From positions 1 to 5,683 of the forward strand of contig DLMI01000231.1 in the NCBI GenBank assembly GCA_002478145.1: DNA of 5,683 nucleotides. The letters are read 5' to 3'. Origin of the DNA: Acidobacteria bacterium UBA7540 (GTDB taxonomy: Bacteria; Acidobacteriota; Terriglobia; UBA7540). Of the stretch, positions 1-5,683 are shown in pieces (the stretch's first letter is position 1; each line of letters opens with the position of its first letter). The notes beneath the pieces are model-generated. The model made no database searches and had not been told where the DNA came from. It saw only the letters and a program-made list of their open reading frames with translations. Both the position numbers and the translations under genes were made by a program.

Positions 1-3
1 CCT

Positions 4-570
4 TCACTCCCTCCCCACCCCCAACGCATCCGCCACCCGATTGATGTAGTTAAACCACGAAGCGATCAGCGTGATCTGCAATATCCCGCGATCGTCAAAT
101 CCCACGGCGCGCAGCCCCTCGATATCGTCCTTCCAAACCTTGGTCGCGTCCTTGGTCAACTTGACCACATAATCCAACATCACCCGCTCCTGCGGCGTGA
201 TGGGCGCGGTCGTGTAGTCCTTTTCCAGCGCCTCCACCAGCTCCCCGTCCAACGTCACCCTACGCAGAAACTCTGCATGCGACTCGATTCAATACTTGCA
301 CCGGTTGGTCACCGAGACCATCGTGGTAATCATTTCGTGCTGCCGCCGGCTCAACGGCAACTCCGGCGACATCAGCGCCCCAAACGTGCTGAACGCGTGG
401 TAGAGCGCCTGCGGGATCAGTGTGTGCGACCCCACAATCGACGACCCTCCCGACTCATCCGGGTGCACTGGATCGCCATACTCCTTGGGATACAACGACC
501 GCTGCGCCTCCATCGCATGGCGCAGCTTTTCATCAGCTCCCGACAACGGTATGGTTTTAATCCAAGTCAT
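4..570 (-). CDS. AhpD-like peroxidase-related selenoprotein with CxxU redox motif (UGA read as selenocysteine)
   Basis: This is a probable thiol/selenol peroxidase or disulfide reductase of the AhpD/carboxymuconolactone decarboxylase superfamily, closest in style to the 'uncharacterized peroxidase-related enzyme' group. It is expected to be cytosolic, all-helical and oligomeric. The frame runs from ATG (568-570) to TGA (4-6) and gives 188 residues if the in-frame TGA at 289-291 is decoded. That codon is residue 94 and completes the AhpD signature E-x11-C-x2-C-x3-H as Glu79, Cys91, Sec94, His98 (local sequence TNRCKY-U-IESH). In AhpD the second cysteine is the attacking residue, so Sec takes the catalytic position. 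Family-like sequence continues on both sides: MTWIKTIP at the N-terminus, then LTKDATKVW and [13 protein letters not shown] near the C-terminus. Length is normal for the family. An in-frame TAA lies upstream and the ATG is the first start after it. The ribosome site is weak (GAGGGG, about 11 bases away). A nonsense-mutated pseudogene is the alternative, but nothing else in the gene is damaged. Confidence 0.85.
262..291 (-). promoter_or_regulatory. Putative bacterial SECIS element with its UGA codon
   Basis: On the minus strand the UGA (291-289) is followed by 17 bases, then the apical loop GUU (271-269). The loop closes a perfect 7-bp stem, AUGCAGA (278-272) with UCUGCGU (268-262), containing one U-G wobble. 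Known bacterial SECIS elements lie within the coding region just after the UGA, carry a small apical loop with a G among its first two bases, and place that loop roughly 16-37 bases from the UGA. All these criteria are met. In the E. coli fdhF element the loop also starts about 17 bases after the UGA. The loop is at the small end of the accepted range. The role, recruiting SelB with Sec-tRNA, is inferred from this match. Confidence 0.7.
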
Positions 571-655
571 AAACGTCTTCGCCCCTCGACCAAGGTTTCC
601 TGCAGCTTTGCAGCGCGAAGGTTACACCAGTTGCGCATCACCGCCCCATAGCGCA

Positions 656-683
656 TTTGTACTAGAGGCCCAAACCTGTTCAA
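656..683 (-). promoter_or_regulatory. Possible promoter for the selenoprotein gene
   Basis: Reading the minus strand, TTGAAC (683-678; four of six to the -35 consensus) is followed after 16 bases by TACAAA (661-656; four of six to the -10 consensus). This lies about 85 bases upstream of the ATG at 570. Such matches are common by chance. An overlapping TATATT (about 688-683) could be an alternative -10 but lacks a -35 at normal spacing. Confidence 0.25.
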
Positions 684-726
684 TATAGTCAATTTTGGCC
701 GTAACCTGAGGGTCTTCCAACTGATT

Positions 727-773
727 CCCTTGGTAACTCGTTCGTACACTCCCTTTTGGTAACCCTTGGTAAC
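727..773. repeat. Three-copy CCC(TT)TTGGTAAC repeat cluster, possible operator
   Basis: The plus strand contains CCCTTGGTAAC (727-737), CCCTTTTGGTAAC (751-763) and CCCTTGGTAAC (763-773). The shared core TTGGTAAC starts at 730, 756 and 766, so the spacings are 26 and 10 bases, and the last two cores are one helical turn apart. Shorter GTAACC occurrences flank the cluster at 701-706 and 950-955 (plus) and at 620-625 (minus). The position between divergent genes suggests a binding site for a transcription factor. No known regulator motif was recognised, so the function is inference. Confidence 0.45.
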
Positions 774-802
774 CATGCGATTCCCCCCGTCCAGCCGTAC
801 AA

Positions 803-832
803 TTGCACTTGTTCCAACCGGCCATCTCTAAT
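803..832 (+). promoter_or_regulatory. Possible promoter for the leader ORF/TPR gene
   Basis: TTGCAC (803-808) and TCTAAT (827-832; five of six to the -10 consensus) are separated by 18 bases. The -35 is poor. The -10 lies immediately before a strong purine-rich AAAGGAG (833-839). A start site a few bases after the -10 would fall inside or at that motif, leaving almost no 5' leader, so this promoter and use of AAAGGAG as a ribosome site are not fully compatible. Confidence 0.25.
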
Positions 833-848
833 AAAGGAGTTTGGCCAC

Positions 849-953
849 GTGACGTTCCCCCGGGCAACACTCCCAGGAGGCGTCATCGGTTTCTCGGTGC
901 AGACTTTTTCGGTTCAGGCTTCTTTGGTTCAGACCAGGGGCTGGAGTTCGTAA
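849..953 (+). CDS. Possible 34-residue leader peptide with three 5-residue repeats
   Basis: A GTG at 849 lies nine bases after a good Shine-Dalgarno sequence, AAAGGAG (833-839), and opens a frame ending in TAA at 951-953, four bases before the ATG of the TPR gene. The deduced peptide is short and has no recognised domain. Its second half consists of three successive related units, FSVQT, FSVQA and SLVQT, encoded by tandem 15-bp repeats at 891-935. The close spacing would allow translational coupling to the TPR gene, whose own ribosome site is only moderate. The ORF is short enough to occur by chance, and no homolog is known to me, so this is a tentative call. Confidence 0.25.
   Translation: MTFPRATLPGGVIGFSVQTFSVQASLVQTRGWSS
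891..935 (+). repeat. Three imperfect tandem 15-bp repeats
   Basis: The units are TTCTCGGTGCAGACT (891-905), TTTTCGGTTCAGGCT (906-920) and TCTTTGGTTCAGACC (921-935). They share a (T)CGGT(T/G)CAG(A/G)C(T) core in exact 15-base register. They lie in the region just upstream of the TPR start codon and are in frame with the possible leader ORF. They could be coding repeats, a regulatory array, or slippage-derived sequence. Confidence 0.5.
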
Positions 954-957
954 CCTT

Positions 958-3900
958 ATGGCGTTCGGTTTCGGGTTCAACAAACAGAAGGTGCTCAGCA
1001 CTGCGGAGAAGTATGTTCAGCAGGGCAAGATGCAAAACGCCATCGCTGAGTACGAAAAGGTCATTAAGGCCGATCCCAAGGACCTCACGGTCACCAACAC
1101 CATCGGCGACCTCTACTCCCGTCTCGGCGAGGCCGACAAGGCCACAGAATGCTTTAAGACCGTAGGCGATGCCTATGCCACGCAAGGTTTCACGGTCAAG
1201 GCCATCGCCATGTACAAGAAGATCAGCAAGCTCAAGCCTTCGCTTGAGAGCGTGCTGAAGCTGGCCGAGCTCTATACCCAGCAGGGACTCTTCAATGATG
1301 CCCGCGCCCAATACCTGCAAGTAGCCGAAGAATTTCTGAAATCCGGCGAGCTCGACAACGCCGTCCGTATCTTCCAGAAGATTCTGGAAATGGATCCGGA
1401 AAACACCAACATGCGCGTCCGCCTGGCGGAAGTCTACGTCCGCCTCGGCAAGAAGAATGACGCCTGGCAGATTTTTTCCGCCGCCGCCGAAACCCTGCGT
1501 GCCAAAGGCTCTCTGAGCGGCGCCGAGGAAGTTTTGCGGCGCATGCTCACGCTCGACCCCGGCAACAGCTACGCGCTGCTCATGCAGGGCCGTAATCTGC
1601 TCGAGGCTGGCGATGCCGAAGCCGCCATCGAATCTCTCCAGAAAGTTTCGGATCTCGATTCCAATCCTGATGGCCTCCGCGATCTGCTTAAGGCCTATCT
1701 CAAGAATGGACGCCTCTCGGATGCCGGCACTCTCGCCAGCAAGCTGCTCACTGTCCACAATGACCTGGCGTCGATCTCCGTTTTTGCCGATGCTCTCATG
1801 CAGGCCGGCCAATACGAGAACGCGCTCCAGGTTTATGACCAACATGCCGACCGGCTGCTAGCCGAAGATTCCGATAAAGTTCTAAAAAACCTGCACTCTG
1901 TCATCGGGCATGTGCGCGATAATCCCGCTTCGCTCGAAAAGCTTCTCGAACTATTCCAGAAAGCCGGAGAGTCCACACATCTCACCGAAGTCATCGAGTT
2001 GTTGGCTCACGCCTCGGTCCAGTCCGGCGATCTGCCGCGCGCTCGTGATCTTTATCAAAAGCTCGCCACCATGGAGCCTGGCAATCCCCTGCACATGAAC
2101 AATTACCAGCAGGTGGTCAGCCAGCTCGGTGGACCTTCCGCCGAAAAACTGATTTCCGCGGAAGAAGCCGCCGTCATCGTCGACGAACTGGAGGCCACTT
2201 CTCCCTCCGTCCACCAACACTATTCAGACGCCATTGCCCTCGCAGTTCGTTCTGCTCTTACCGACGCGGAACTTTTCATCTCTTACAACATGCCCGCCAA
2301 GGCTCTGGGCCCGCTGATGGCCGCTCTGCCGCAGGCGCCCAACGATCTTCGACTGAACCAGCGCCTCGCCGCCCTGCACACTCGTGCCGCGCGTTTCGCT
2401 GAAGCCGGTGTCTGCTGCCGCACTTTGCAGAACGTATATTCCGAAGCCGGCTATCCCGAAGAAGCCACTCGCTACGGCGAACTCGCCGATCGTTACGAAG
2501 AGCGTTCTGCAACTTCCGCTTCTACCGAATCCGTTGTCGAGTTGGCGCCTGCTCCGGCAGAACCAACTCCGGAGGAAATTTCCGTCGCGGCCGCAGCCTC
2601 GGCCCATTCCGCGGAAGAAATTGAATTCTCCGTCGTCGCGGGTCAAGACAACGACCAAGACACTGATCAGGTCAACCAACCAGTTAGCGCGGTCGCGCAC
2701 TCCGCAGCACCTGAGTCCACTCCTGCGGAGATCGATCTTTCCTCCGAGTGGGATGATGCCCTCACGATTGAAGCCGACGAACCCGCTGCGGAAGCCACGG
2801 AAATCGAAATCACGGATTCCGCTGCCGACCATGAAATTTCCATCGGCAAAGCCGAAGCACCAAACCAGAATCCAGAAAAGATAGCCGAAACCATCGAAGA
2901 AATCCGCTTCTACCTCGAGCACGGTATGCCCGAGCAGGCATCGGCAGCCTTTGAAAAGCTTCAGGCTCTCACCAATGACGAAGCCACTCTAATCACGCTC
3001 CGGGCTGAACTCGAGACTGCCTCGCAGCACACCGCCGCTGTGGACGAAGTGTCCACCGTCGACGCCGTCTCTGAATTCAATGTCGACGAATCCGCCGCCG
3101 AAATCACCGTCGATGAAATTCCAGACGCTGCTCCCGAAGCCCCGGTCGTGGTCGAAGAAATTTCTCCTGAACCACCTGCTCCGGTTGCGCAGGTGGAAGC
3201 TCCGCCTGCGCCCCACGCCGAACCTGCCGCAGCCGAGCCTCCCGTGACCGAGCCCTCTGTCGCGCCGGCGCGTGGCGTTCTCCAGGAGTTCGTTTCCGAT
3301 CTAGAGTCTTCCCTGGGCGAGAGTTTCCTTCCAGCGACGGTCTCGCACGAAGCCGAACCATCATTCGAACACGCTTCAGTGGACTCCGCCACAGCGGAGC
3401 GCCGTGTCCAGCCTGAACTTGAGCCTGTGGGCAACGCCACACCCACTACCTTCGGCGTGCCCCAACCCGAGGTCATCGGTGAGTTCGTAGCGGATCTCGA
3501 AGCTTCCCTGGGAGACGACTTCCTCAAGGGCGCTCCAGTCCCCGAACCCGAGCCCGCATCGCAGCCTCAGCCCGAACTAGAAACCAAGCCGCCCGTTGCG
3601 GCAGCTCCTGCGCAGCAGTGGCCCGCGCCAACACCTGCGCCCCTTCCACCGGTCAGCGTCCCTGTGGCCGCCAGTGCCGCAGCCGCCGCGGCGTCCTCTG
3701 GTTCTCCTGCAATTTCATCGCAAGCGTCAGCCTCGGTGCCGCAGCAATCCGCGGCCGCGGCTCCCACTCCACACATTTCTCCAATCATTCCCGGCGCACC
3801 AACCGCCGCCAAGTCTTCCCCCTTCGGTGAGGACGCTGGCGTCGATCTAGCCGAGATGTTTGGCGAGCTAAAACAAGATCTCGAGGCCGGTTCTAGCACC

Positions 3901-4287
3901 ACTGAAGAGGATCCTGAGACTCATTACAACCTCGGCATCGCGTTCCGCGAAATGGGCCTGCTCGATGAAGCCATTGGCGAGTTGCAGAAGACCTGCCAGG
4001 CCGTCGATCGCGGACATCCTTTCCCGCAAGTCATGCAGACTTACACTTGGCTGGCTCAGTGCTTCCTCGACAAGGGCGTCCCCGAAGCCGCGATTCGCTG
4101 GTATCAAAAAGCTCTCATCGCCCCGGGCATCGACGAAGAAACGCGCACCGCTCTCCACTACGAACTCGCGGCTGCCCACGAGACCGCCGGCGACAAACCC
4201 TCCGCCCTCAAGCACTTCATGGAGGTTTACGGCCGCAACATCGATTATCGCGACGTCGCCGAGCGCATCAAGCCCCTGAAGTCGTAG
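958..4287 (+). CDS. Large tetratricopeptide-repeat (TPR) scaffold protein, 1109 residues
   Basis: This is a large cytosolic TPR protein that probably organises protein-protein contacts; its partner and process are unknown. There is no signal peptide or membrane segment. Residues about 10-390 form an N-terminal TPR solenoid, for example around 13-40 (AEKYVQQGKMQNAIAEYEKV), 45-70, 97-125, 130-147, 186-200 and 275-300, many ending in the (D/E)P turn typical of TPRs. Residues 400-515 continue helical and TPR-like. Residues about 517-985 are a low-complexity acidic, Pro/Ala/Glu-rich linker, probably disordered, interrupted by one helical hairpin near 641-690. The linker carries a duplicated EFVxDLExSLGxxFL motif at 777-791 and 842-856. 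Residues about 986-1105 form a C-terminal TPR module starting at ETHYNLGIAFREMG. The ATG at 958 is preceded by GGAG (943-946) with an 11-base gap; the MAFGFGFNKQ N-terminus supports this start. The frame is intact and ends in TAG. The TPR identification is secure; any more specific role is not. Confidence 0.93.
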   Translation: MAFGFGFNKQKVLSTAEKYVQQGKMQNAIAEYEKVIKADPKDLTVTNTIGDLYSRLGEADKATECFKTVGDAYATQGFTVKAIAMYKKISKLKPSLESVLKLAELYTQQGLFNDARAQYLQVAEEFLKSGELDNAVRIFQKILEMDPENTNMRVRLAEVYVRLGKKNDAWQIFSAAAETLRAKGSLSGAEEVLRRMLTLDPGNSYALLMQGRNLLEAGDAEAAIESLQKVSDLDSNPDGLRDLLKAYLKNGRLSDAGTLASKLLTVHNDLASISVFADALMQAGQYENALQVYDQHADRLLAEDSDKVLKNLHSVIGHVRDNPASLEKLLELFQKAGESTHLTEVIELLAHASVQSGDLPRARDLYQKLATMEPGNPLHMNNYQQVVSQLGGPSAEKLISAEEAAVIVDELEATSPSVHQHYSDAIALAVRSALTDAELFISYNMPAKALGPLMAALPQAPNDLRLNQRLAALHTRAARFAEAGVCCRTLQNVYSEAGYPEEATRYGELADRYEERSATSASTESVVELAPAPAEPTPEEISVAAAASAHSAEEIEFSVVAGQDNDQDTDQVNQPVSAVAHSAAPESTPAEIDLSSEWDDALTIEADEPAAEATEIEITDSAADHEISIGKAEAPNQNPEKIAETIEEIRFYLEHGMPEQASAAFEKLQALTNDEATLITLRAELETASQHTAAVDEVSTVDAVSEFNVDESAAEITVDEIPDAAPEAPVVVEEISPEPPAPVAQVEAPPAPHAEPAAAEPPVTEPSVAPARGVLQEFVSDLESSLGESFLPATVSHEAEPSFEHASVDSATAERRVQPELEPVGNATPTTFGVPQPEVIGEFVADLEASLGDDFLKGAPVPEPEPASQPQPELETKPPVAAAPAQQWPAPTPAPLPPVSVPVAASAAAAAASSGSPAISSQASASVPQQSAAAAPTPHISPIIPGAPTAAKSSPFGEDAGVDLAEMFGELKQDLEAGSSTTEEDPETHYNLGIAFREMGLLDEAIGELQKTCQAVDRGHPFPQVMQTYTWLAQCFLDKGVPEAAIRWYQKALIAPGIDEETRTALHYELAAAHETAGDKPSALKHFMEVYGRNIDYRDVAERIKPLKS
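3274..3525 (+). repeat. Duplicated EFVxDLExSLGxxFL linker motif within the TPR protein
   Basis: Residues 777-791 (EFVSDLESSLGESFL, bases 3286-3330) and 842-856 (EFVADLEASLGDDFL, bases 3481-3525) are near-identical motifs 65 residues apart in an otherwise low-complexity linker. A more distant relative, FGELKQDLEAG, occurs at residues 968-978 just before the C-terminal TPR module. Each has an amphipathic helix pattern of hydrophobic and acidic positions. Conservation within a disordered tract suggests short binding motifs, possibly for a partner or for the protein's own TPR grooves. This is inference. Confidence 0.6.
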
Positions 4288-4290
4288 AAT

Positions 4291-4306
4291 AACCCGATGG
4301 GTTTTG
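4291..4306 (+). terminator. Weak hairpin after the TPR gene, possible terminator
   Basis: Three bases after the TAG stop, AACCC (4291-4295) can pair with GGGTT (4299-4303) around a GAT loop, followed by only a short T tract (4302-4305). The 5-bp stem and brief U run are below the usual strength of an intrinsic terminator, so transcription may continue into the downstream genes. Confidence 0.25.
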
Positions 4307-4406
4307 TCCCTTACTCTTTCTTTCGGTGTTCACTAAGCCGGTTTTCAAGAAATACGCTCGGTGAATTCTTCCGCGCGATTCCACCCCTGCCGCGGCGGAG
4401 CGCCCA

Positions 4407-4778
4407 GTGACCACCGATCCCAAGCTGCCCGTCGAAAGTGGTCCCGTGCCTGCCCACCATGCGCCCGTGCCGAACGAAACCATCACCCGGCTCCTCGATT
4501 CGAAAGAGGTCGTTGCCCCTCCCACCCATACGGGGTTGCAACTCTGGCTGCATCGCACCTCCGTGTTCCTTTTCGTGCTGGTTAGCGCCGTCGCCGGAGT
4601 TCTGCTCCTGATTTTGCCCTGGACCCCCGAGTGGACCGATAACTATCTTCTACTTTCGTATCCCTGGCTTCGTATCTTGATCTCAACCGGCTTTTTTCGT
4701 GGCCTGTGCAGCGGCCTGGGTTTGCTCGACATCTGGATCGGCTTCTGGGAAGCCCTCCACTATCACGATCGTCAATAG
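4407..4778 (+). CDS. Small two-helix membrane protein of unknown function
   Basis: This 123-residue protein has a polar, proline-containing cytosolic-type N-terminus (about 1-45) followed by two hydrophobic segments: about 52-71 (from VFLFVLVSAVAGVLLLIL) and about 87-116, containing FFRGLCSGLGLLDIWIGFWEAL. It ends in a short histidine-bearing tail, LHYHDRQ. There is no cleavable signal peptide, so it is predicted to be an inner-membrane protein. The GTG start at 4407 has GCGGAG six bases upstream, and an in-frame TGA lies near 4361, so no earlier ATG or GTG competes. The GLxSGLGLLDIW segment looks like a conserved small membrane protein seen next to varied genes, but I cannot name a family. 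It lies 119 bases after the TPR gene and 85 bases before the LOG-family gene, on the same strand. No enzymatic motif is visible. Confidence 0.75.
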   Translation: MTTDPKLPVESGPVPAHHAPVPNETITRLLDSKEVVAPPTHTGLQLWLHRTSVFLFVLVSAVAGVLLLILPWTPEWTDNYLLLSYPWLRILISTGFFRGLCSGLGLLDIWIGFWEALHYHDRQ

Positions 4779-4863
4779 TCCAAAGTACGTGGGCAGCTTT
4801 CGCGAATGCTCCGTCGAATTGAGAAACGTAAGAACGCTGGATTTCAGAACGTGAGTCTCCTAC

Positions 4864-5683
4864 ATGGTCGATAAGCTCAAACCCGCACCTCTGGCCTACG
4901 AGAATCAACCCTTCATCAACAGTCCCGACGGGCGCATTCTTCGCATTCTCGCGGAATATCAGGAACCGTTATCGCGTTTTCGCCGCGAACAAATTCAGGA
5001 CACGGTCGTCTTCTTCGGCTCGGCCCGCTTCCAGAGAGGCGACGCCGCCAAGAAGAACCTGTCGGCCGTGGAAAAGAACGACGCCAATGCCGCCGTAGCG
5101 CAGTACGAAGATAATCTGAAGCGTGCCCGTGCCGCCGTTGACATGGCCCGTTACTACGAAGACGCCCGCCGCCTGGCGTTTCTTCTTACCGAATGGTCCA
5201 TTCAGATTCCCGCCCGCCGCCGCCGCTTTGTCGTGACCACCGGCGGTGGTCCCGGAATCATGGAAGCCGCCAACCGCGGCGCCCAGGAGGCCGGAGGCAA
5301 AAGTATCGGCCTCAACATCAACCTGCCCCTCGAACAGAATCCCAATTCCTACATCACGCCCTCGCTCAACTTCGAGTTCCACTATTTCTTCATGCGCAAG
5401 TTCTGGTTCGCCTACCTGGCCAAGGCGCTGGTGATCTTCCCCGGCGGCTTCGGCACCATCGACGAACTCTTCGAAATCCTGACACTCGCTCAGACCGATA
5501 AACTCGCCAAGAAAATTCTCGTCGTCATCTACGGCAGCGAATACTGGCACCGCATCATGAACTTTCAGGCCTTCGTCGACGCGGGCACTATTTCTCCGAA
5601 TGACCTCAATTTATTCAAGTTCGTTAATACGCCAGAAGACGCTTTCACTTTCCTCCGCGACGGCCTGACTGAATACCATCTCG
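4864..5683 (+). CDS. LOG-family protein (nucleotide 5'-monophosphate phosphoribohydrolase-like), 3' end cut off by the window
   Basis: The frame is open from ATG 4864 to the window edge, giving 273 residues with no stop. It is a Rossmann-fold LOG ('lysine decarboxylase-like') protein. It has a first strand with phosphate-loop-like sequence VVFFGSAR (48-55), the TGGGPGIMEAANRGA segment (126-140), the catalytic arginine region FMRK (176-179, Arg178), and the family signature PGGFGTIDE (193-201) with catalytic Glu201. Well-studied members cleave nucleoside 5'-monophosphates to base plus ribose 5-phosphate, including cytokinin activation; the substrate here cannot be read from sequence. The older 'lysine decarboxylase' label for this family is misleading. 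About 70 residues separate GSAR from TGGG, roughly twice the spacing in compact LOG proteins, and the extra part is a charged helical stretch (about 56-120). An in-frame TGA at 4852-4854 makes ATG 4864 the earliest start; no strong ribosome site precedes it. Confidence 0.9.
   Translation, partial: MVDKLKPAPLAYENQPFINSPDGRILRILAEYQEPLSRFRREQIQDTVVFFGSARFQRGDAAKKNLSAVEKNDANAAVAQYEDNLKRARAAVDMARYYEDARRLAFLLTEWSIQIPARRRRFVVTTGGGPGIMEAANRGAQEAGGKSIGLNINLPLEQNPNSYITPSLNFEFHYFFMRKFWFAYLAKALVIFPGGFGTIDELFEILTLAQTDKLAKKILVVIYGSEYWHRIMNFQAFVDAGTISPNDLNLFKFVNTPEDAFTFLRDGLTEYHL

Larger units (their letters stand above)
571..957. other. Divergent intergenic region (387 bp)
   Basis: This region separates the minus-strand selenoprotein gene from the plus-strand TPR gene and must hold the 5' signals for both. 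No convincing conserved protein was recognised in any frame; the open frames here are short and lack protein-like composition. It contains a cluster of TTGGTAAC repeats (727-773), weak sigma70-like elements on each strand, a possible leader ORF (849-953) and a short tandem repeat (891-935). Confidence 0.8.

Noticed and set aside
4..570. Interpretation as two separate small genes or as a nonsense pseudogene
   Set aside because: Neither half is a complete family domain alone, both are in the same frame, the TGA replaces precisely the catalytic Cys, and a SECIS-like hairpin follows it. No other lesion is present.
277..688. Plus-strand open frames over the selenoprotein gene
   Set aside because: Arg/Pro- and Ser-rich shadow translations with no family resemblance; the minus strand carries the conserved protein.
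667..696. TTGACT (minus strand, near 694-689) as a -35 box for the selenoprotein gene
   Set aside because: It matches the -35 consensus well, but no acceptable -10 occurs at 16-18 bases; the nearest candidate, TCTAGT, is 20 bases away.
622..886. Minus-strand open frames in the intergenic region
   Set aside because: The deduced peptides have no protein-like pattern, overlap each other in different frames, and span the repeat and promoter region.
883..1845. 320-codon open frame on the minus strand opposite the TPR gene
   Set aside because: It is an antisense shadow of high-GC coding sequence. Its repeats mirror the TPR repeats, and it has no recognisable domain, while the plus-strand TPR frame is unmistakable.
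2224..3527. Long minus-strand open frames (2224-2922 and 2961-3527), Gly/Phe- or Ser/Ala-rich
   Set aside because: The composition is the complement of the Glu/Pro/Ala-rich linker codons on the plus strand; there is no domain and no ribosome site of note.
4779..4863. Search for a terminator or promoter between the membrane protein and LOG-family genes
   Set aside because: No stable hairpin with a U tract and no convincing -35/-10 pair was found in these 85 bases.

Overview
The window looks like chromosomal DNA from a GC-rich, free-living bacterium. The giant TPR protein starting MAFGFGFNKQ, the small two-helix membrane protein and the large LOG-family protein suggest Acidobacteriota (Koribacter/Terriglobia-like). 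That assignment is inference from protein style, not a database match. No mobile element, CRISPR array, rRNA or tRNA was seen.

Layout. (1) 4-570, minus strand: a complete AhpD-like/carboxymuconolactone decarboxylase-family peroxidase-related gene that automatic ORF calling splits in two at an in-frame TGA. The TGA falls exactly where the family's catalytic second cysteine belongs: Glu79-x11-Cys91-x2-[TGA94]-x3-His98. A 7-bp hairpin with a G-first apical loop begins at bacterial-SECIS distance after it. The best reading is a selenoprotein with a CxxU redox centre, not a pseudogene. (2) 571-957: a 387-bp divergent intergenic region with three CCC(TT)TTGGTAAC repeats, weak promoter-like sequences, and a possible 34-codon leader ORF that ends four bases before the next gene and carries three tandem 15-bp repeats. 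(3) 958-4287, plus strand: an 1109-residue cytosolic TPR scaffold with an N-terminal TPR solenoid, a long acidic Pro/Ala-rich linker containing a duplicated EFVxDLExSLGxxFL motif, and a C-terminal TPR module. (4) 4407-4778, plus strand: a 123-residue two-helix membrane protein of unknown function. (5) 4864 to the window edge, plus strand: an incomplete LOG-family (PGGxGTxxE) nucleotide-monophosphate phosphoribohydrolase-like protein with an enlarged N-terminal region.

The three plus-strand genes are co-directional with gaps of 119 and 85 bases. They may be partly co-transcribed, but no shared pathway is visible. The divergent redox enzyme appears functionally separate. The most notable item is the selenoprotein: it implies that the host encodes SelA, SelB, SelD and tRNA-Sec elsewhere, and that standard annotation would report two broken fragments.
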